Shown in pieces: positions 60,866-64,000 of a stretch of 64,000 bases of DNA. The first letter of the stretch is position 1; each line of letters begins with the position of its first letter. Source of the stretch: Dipteris shenzhenensis (Eukaryota > Polypodiophyta > Polypodiopsida > Gleicheniales); assembly GCA_047967505.1 (NCBI GenBank), contig CM106541.1. One strand, written 5' to 3'. The translations under genes and the position numbers were made by a program. Below the pieces are notes generated by a model, which ran no database searches, was not told the origin of the DNA, and saw only the letters and a list, made by a program, of their open reading frames with translations.

Positions 60866-61974
60866 TGTGACATGAAGTTGGGGGTAATAAACTTCACGCA
60901 CCTCTTTACTTCCTACTGCTTTCAAACTGAGTGATTGCCTAGAAGAGAGTAATTAAAACCCTTGGTGGCTCGAGAAATGGATGGACCATGTGTGTGCAAT
61001 GAGCAACCAAATAGAAAGAACTTTTAAGGCTTTGAAAGAAAGAAAAGGGAAGAGAGACTCAAGAGAGGGAATATGAAGTGATATTCATTGTTAATAGAGT
61101 GAGGCTCCACTCCAATGCAACTCAAAATACTACAAACACAAGGGAGAAGAAGAGGTTTCATACGTACAAGAGGGAGCAGAAGCTCCAAGACTACTCATAT
61201 AGAGAGAATGAACTAGAGAGAGATGGACTCAAGAGTCTACATAAGAGAATATCTACAAGAGGGAGAGAAGGCTCATGGAAGAGGCTTGAGGAGACTAGAG
61301 CTATAGCAACATGAAACCTAATGGTGGAAGAGATGATGAACAAGGGAGAGGAGGGCTCCTTTAATAGAGATTTTGTCACCCTCCTTCACCCATTTACAAT
61401 TGCTACCTGTAGATTCTTTTCCCCATCAATCACATAAGCCCGTATGTCACCATCCATGTCCTTTTTGGCTACTCTTGCATGTGTCCCATCAAAAGATGCT
61501 CAAGACTCTTAAAATATTGAGAAAGCCAAGAGTCTCCCCACATGGAGCTTATAGGGACCCTCTCTTTTCCATATGTCCACATCCTCCTTATTCCACATGG
61601 GAATTCTAGAAGGATTTTTCTTGACTCCACACTCCTCCACATGCCTTCCACACGCTTGGCATGTGGCCTCTCTTATATTATTGGAACACATGGACATGAG
61701 CCCACCTCTTTATATGACTCACTCTTCCTATTTTCTAAAAACCCCATAATATCCCATACACAAATAACTCTCACCCCATACCAAGGTATTTATAATTCAT
61801 ACCTATGGTATTTACAATGATCCATTCCACTCATCCTCTCAATCCCATAGAATATCTTAGAAAATAGAAATAAGTGAGAGCCGCTAGGCTATCACTTGAT
61901 TCTCAGACTCTTATCAAAAATGGAAGAAAACAATATCAATGCCAAATTAAAAAATATCAATTTTCGGCATCACA
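60866..61974 (-). repeat. LTR shared by elements E and F (1,109 bp)
   Basis: On the minus strand it starts TGTGATGCCG at 61,974 and ends CATGTCACA at 60,866, so TGTGA/TCACA form the terminal inverted repeats. Upstream (right) is a polypurine tract, as for a 3' LTR. Downstream (left) is a primer-binding site, as for a 5' LTR. Confidence 0.8.
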
Positions 61975-61992
61975 TCTTCCCCCCCCCCCCTA
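61975..61992 (-). other. Polypurine tract of element E
   Basis: The minus strand reads a run of twelve G flanked by A (AGGGGGGGGGGGGAAGA), directly before the LTR start. Plus-strand primer of reverse transcription. Confidence 0.8.
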
Positions 61993-63999
61993 GCGGATCC
62001 TCTCCAGCCATAGAGAGGGTCTGCCGGCCCTCAAGGTGGTCAAGCATAGAAGAATTTAAGGCGATACTCATTGGTGCATCTGAGTATCACCATGCCGTCA
62101 ACATCCTCAAGTTGATAGGTTTCATTGGTGACATTCATATACATCCTTATGGAGGCATGGCCAAAAGTAACCAGTCTCTGCTTCTGTGTTGTGGAGTTAA
62201 CCCTCGAGGAAACGTGCCTTCTTCCACATATTGCTAAACATCTTGTAGTTCTAGCCATCCAGTGTCTACCAAAGAAACCACCCCCCGGTCTTGTACTACA
62301 ATGGCTTAAGTAACTAACTTATCTACCCTTTGATTTTCTTTTCTTTTTTATGAACAAACTTGCAAAAATCAAATTGACTACATAGTGCCATAGCCTTTTG
62401 ATTAAGCTCCTTCAAATGAGGACTTCTTGTCTTGTAATGCCCTTGCATTTGCTTTATAATGAGCTGAGAATCTCCTCTTACTTCCAATTCTTTAACTTGA
62501 CTTTGAAGACAACCCTCCAAACCAAGAATCAAAGCATTATACTCAGCTGCATTGTTAGTTGTGATACCTGGAAGCTCTTGTCCTCTTGCCCACAACTCTT
62601 GATCTTCAGAATTCATCAAGACTATCCCCCCAGCTCCTTGTTGGCATGAAGGAGTAAAAGCCCCATCAAAATACAAGACAAAAGCTGTTGGTGGTGTCTC
62701 CCTTTCATCATTAATGTCCTCCTTATATTTCTTTTCTTCTCTTAGATCCTGCCATCCTGCGAGCAAATCTGCCATAGTGGACCTAGTGGTATTTTCAGTG
62801 ACAAAAGAGAAAGAGAACTCTTGAAGCTCTGACAACCATTTTGCAAATCTCCCCCCAGGATTAGGCTTGCGAACTAGATATGCTAATACAAACTGAGAGG
62901 TAAGGAAGAAAAATGGTCGAGGTAATAAATAGGAGCGAAACTTTTTGACTGAAAACACCAAAGAGAGAGCGTGTTGCTCCATTTCTTCATACCTTTTTTC
63001 CACCTCTGTAAGCTGTCAACTGGCATGATAGATGGGTTGCATTCCACCTGCCTCTTCTTTTTGTAACAATATAGCACCAACTGAATGCAAAGATACACTT
63101 GGATTTACATAAAAGTCTTCAGACCAATCAGGGGGCTTCAATATTGGGCCCTTACTCATGGCCTCCTTAAGTTGCGGAAAAGACTCTTGTTGCTCCACAC
63201 CCCATTGGAAAGAAACTCCTTTTCTTATCAACAAGTTCATGGGATGCACTATCTGTATGAAATCATCGCAAAAGCGTTGATAATACTTGCTCTTTCCTAG
63301 AATTTTGCAAACACCAGTGACACTCTCAGGACTTAGCAATGCCATGATTGCTTGAACCTTGTCTGGATCCATTTGCAAGCCTTCTTTAGACACAATATGC
63401 CCCAACAAGACTACTTTTATTTGAGCCAAATGACACTAGCATTTAGACACCCCTTTGCTTCATCAATCCTAGCTAAGGCCATCTTTAACTTCTCCATGTG
63501 ATCTATGCACCGAGAATAAATGCAAAAATCATCCAAAAACACCCTTATGAACTTTCCCAAGTAAGGCTCGAGCACTTGACTCATGAACCTTTGAAATGTA
63601 GCCGGTGCATTGGTCAACCCAAAAGGCATCACTCTATAAGCAAAAACTCCCCCAGGTGTGTCAAATGATGTTTTCTTTTGATCTTCCTCCTGAATACGAA
63701 TTCGAAAGTACCCAGAATACCCATCACATATAGAATACATCTCATGCCCTGCCACTTGGTCTAGTATTTCATCTTGGAATGGAAAAGGAAAATGATCCCT
63801 CTTAGTGCATGCATTCAAAGGACGAAAGTCCACACAGACCCGCCACTTATTTCCTTTCTTTAGTGTGACAACTACAAGAGATATCCATTCTAAATCATCA
63901 ATAGGAAAGATGAATCCCGCCTCAAGTAGTTGTGTTACCTCTTTCTTTAGTGCCTCAACTCACCCCCAATCGCCTTAAGCATTGCACAACTGGCTTGCT
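61993..63999 (-). pseudogene. Tat-type gypsy pol: RT, RNase H and second (archaeal-type) RNase H (element E)
   Basis: From the window edge leftward: GFIFPIDDLEWISLVVVTLK, RVCVDFRPLNACTKRDHFPF, MPFGLTNAPATFQRFM, IRVFLDDFCIYSR (catalytic LDD intact), LGHIVSKEGLQMDPDKVQAI, then RNase H. After a spacer, FVLYFDGAFTPSCQQGAGGI, TTNNAAEYNALILGLEG and EVRGDSQLIIKQMQG form a second RNase H of the archaeal type (Asp, Glu, Asp). The final ENQRVDKL motif is one frame over near 62,330. This dual RNase H marks the Tat lineage. Only about 330 bp separate it from the polypurine tract, so integrase is missing. Three long frames make it one of the least decayed elements here. Confidence 0.9.
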
Positions 64000-64000
64000 T

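Overview
This window looks like nuclear DNA from a land plant with a large, repeat-rich genome. It holds one recognisable host gene split by GT-AG introns of 77 bp to about 6.2 kb. Almost everything else is Ty1/copia and Ty3/gypsy LTR retrotransposon sequence at different stages of decay. Primer-binding sites complementary to plant initiator-Met tRNA and to Asp tRNA support this. The sequence alone does not fix the species. Long introns and deeply nested old elements would fit a fern, lycophyte or gymnosperm, but that is inference.

Host gene (6.87-16.86 kb, + strand): nine exons rebuild a complete 1,4-dihydroxy-2-naphthoyl-CoA synthase (MenB/NS) of about 319 residues. This enzyme acts in phylloquinone (vitamin K1) synthesis. 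The N-terminus carries a PTS2-type peroxisomal signal followed by a microsatellite-encoded serine run. Intron 4 (6.2 kb) has absorbed a gypsy reverse-transcriptase relic, a copia-type LTR with primer-binding site, and several tandem duplications.

Left flank (1-6.7 kb): the 3' part of a non-autonomous copia element (gag, then a 1.09 kb LTR) abuts and probably interrupts a minus-strand copia integrase relic. A second, plus-strand copia relic has a short LTR. Centre-left (17-25.7 kb): no recognisable genes, but microsatellites, a fold-back and tandem repeats.

Right half (25.7-64 kb): nested, mostly minus-strand gypsy elements. From right to left on the minus strand they are: E (RT, RNase H, second RNase H); an LTR shared with F (gag); a plus-oriented LTR preceded by a decayed coiled-coil ORF; A (LTR, Asp-tRNA PBS, gag, protease, half an RT); B (LTR, gag, protease, RT, RNase H, integrase, then a second retropepsin-like domain), which sits inside an RT; D (rest of an RT, RNase H, integrase C-terminus, the same second retropepsin-like domain), which is itself interrupted by a short-LTR copia element; and a poorly understood coiled-coil ORF unit at 25.7-28.2 kb. 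The points most worth a second look are the retropepsin-like domain downstream of integrase in two elements, the coiled-coil ORF between inverted LTRs at 55.5-57.9 kb, and the shared-LTR tandem at 60.9-62.0 kb.
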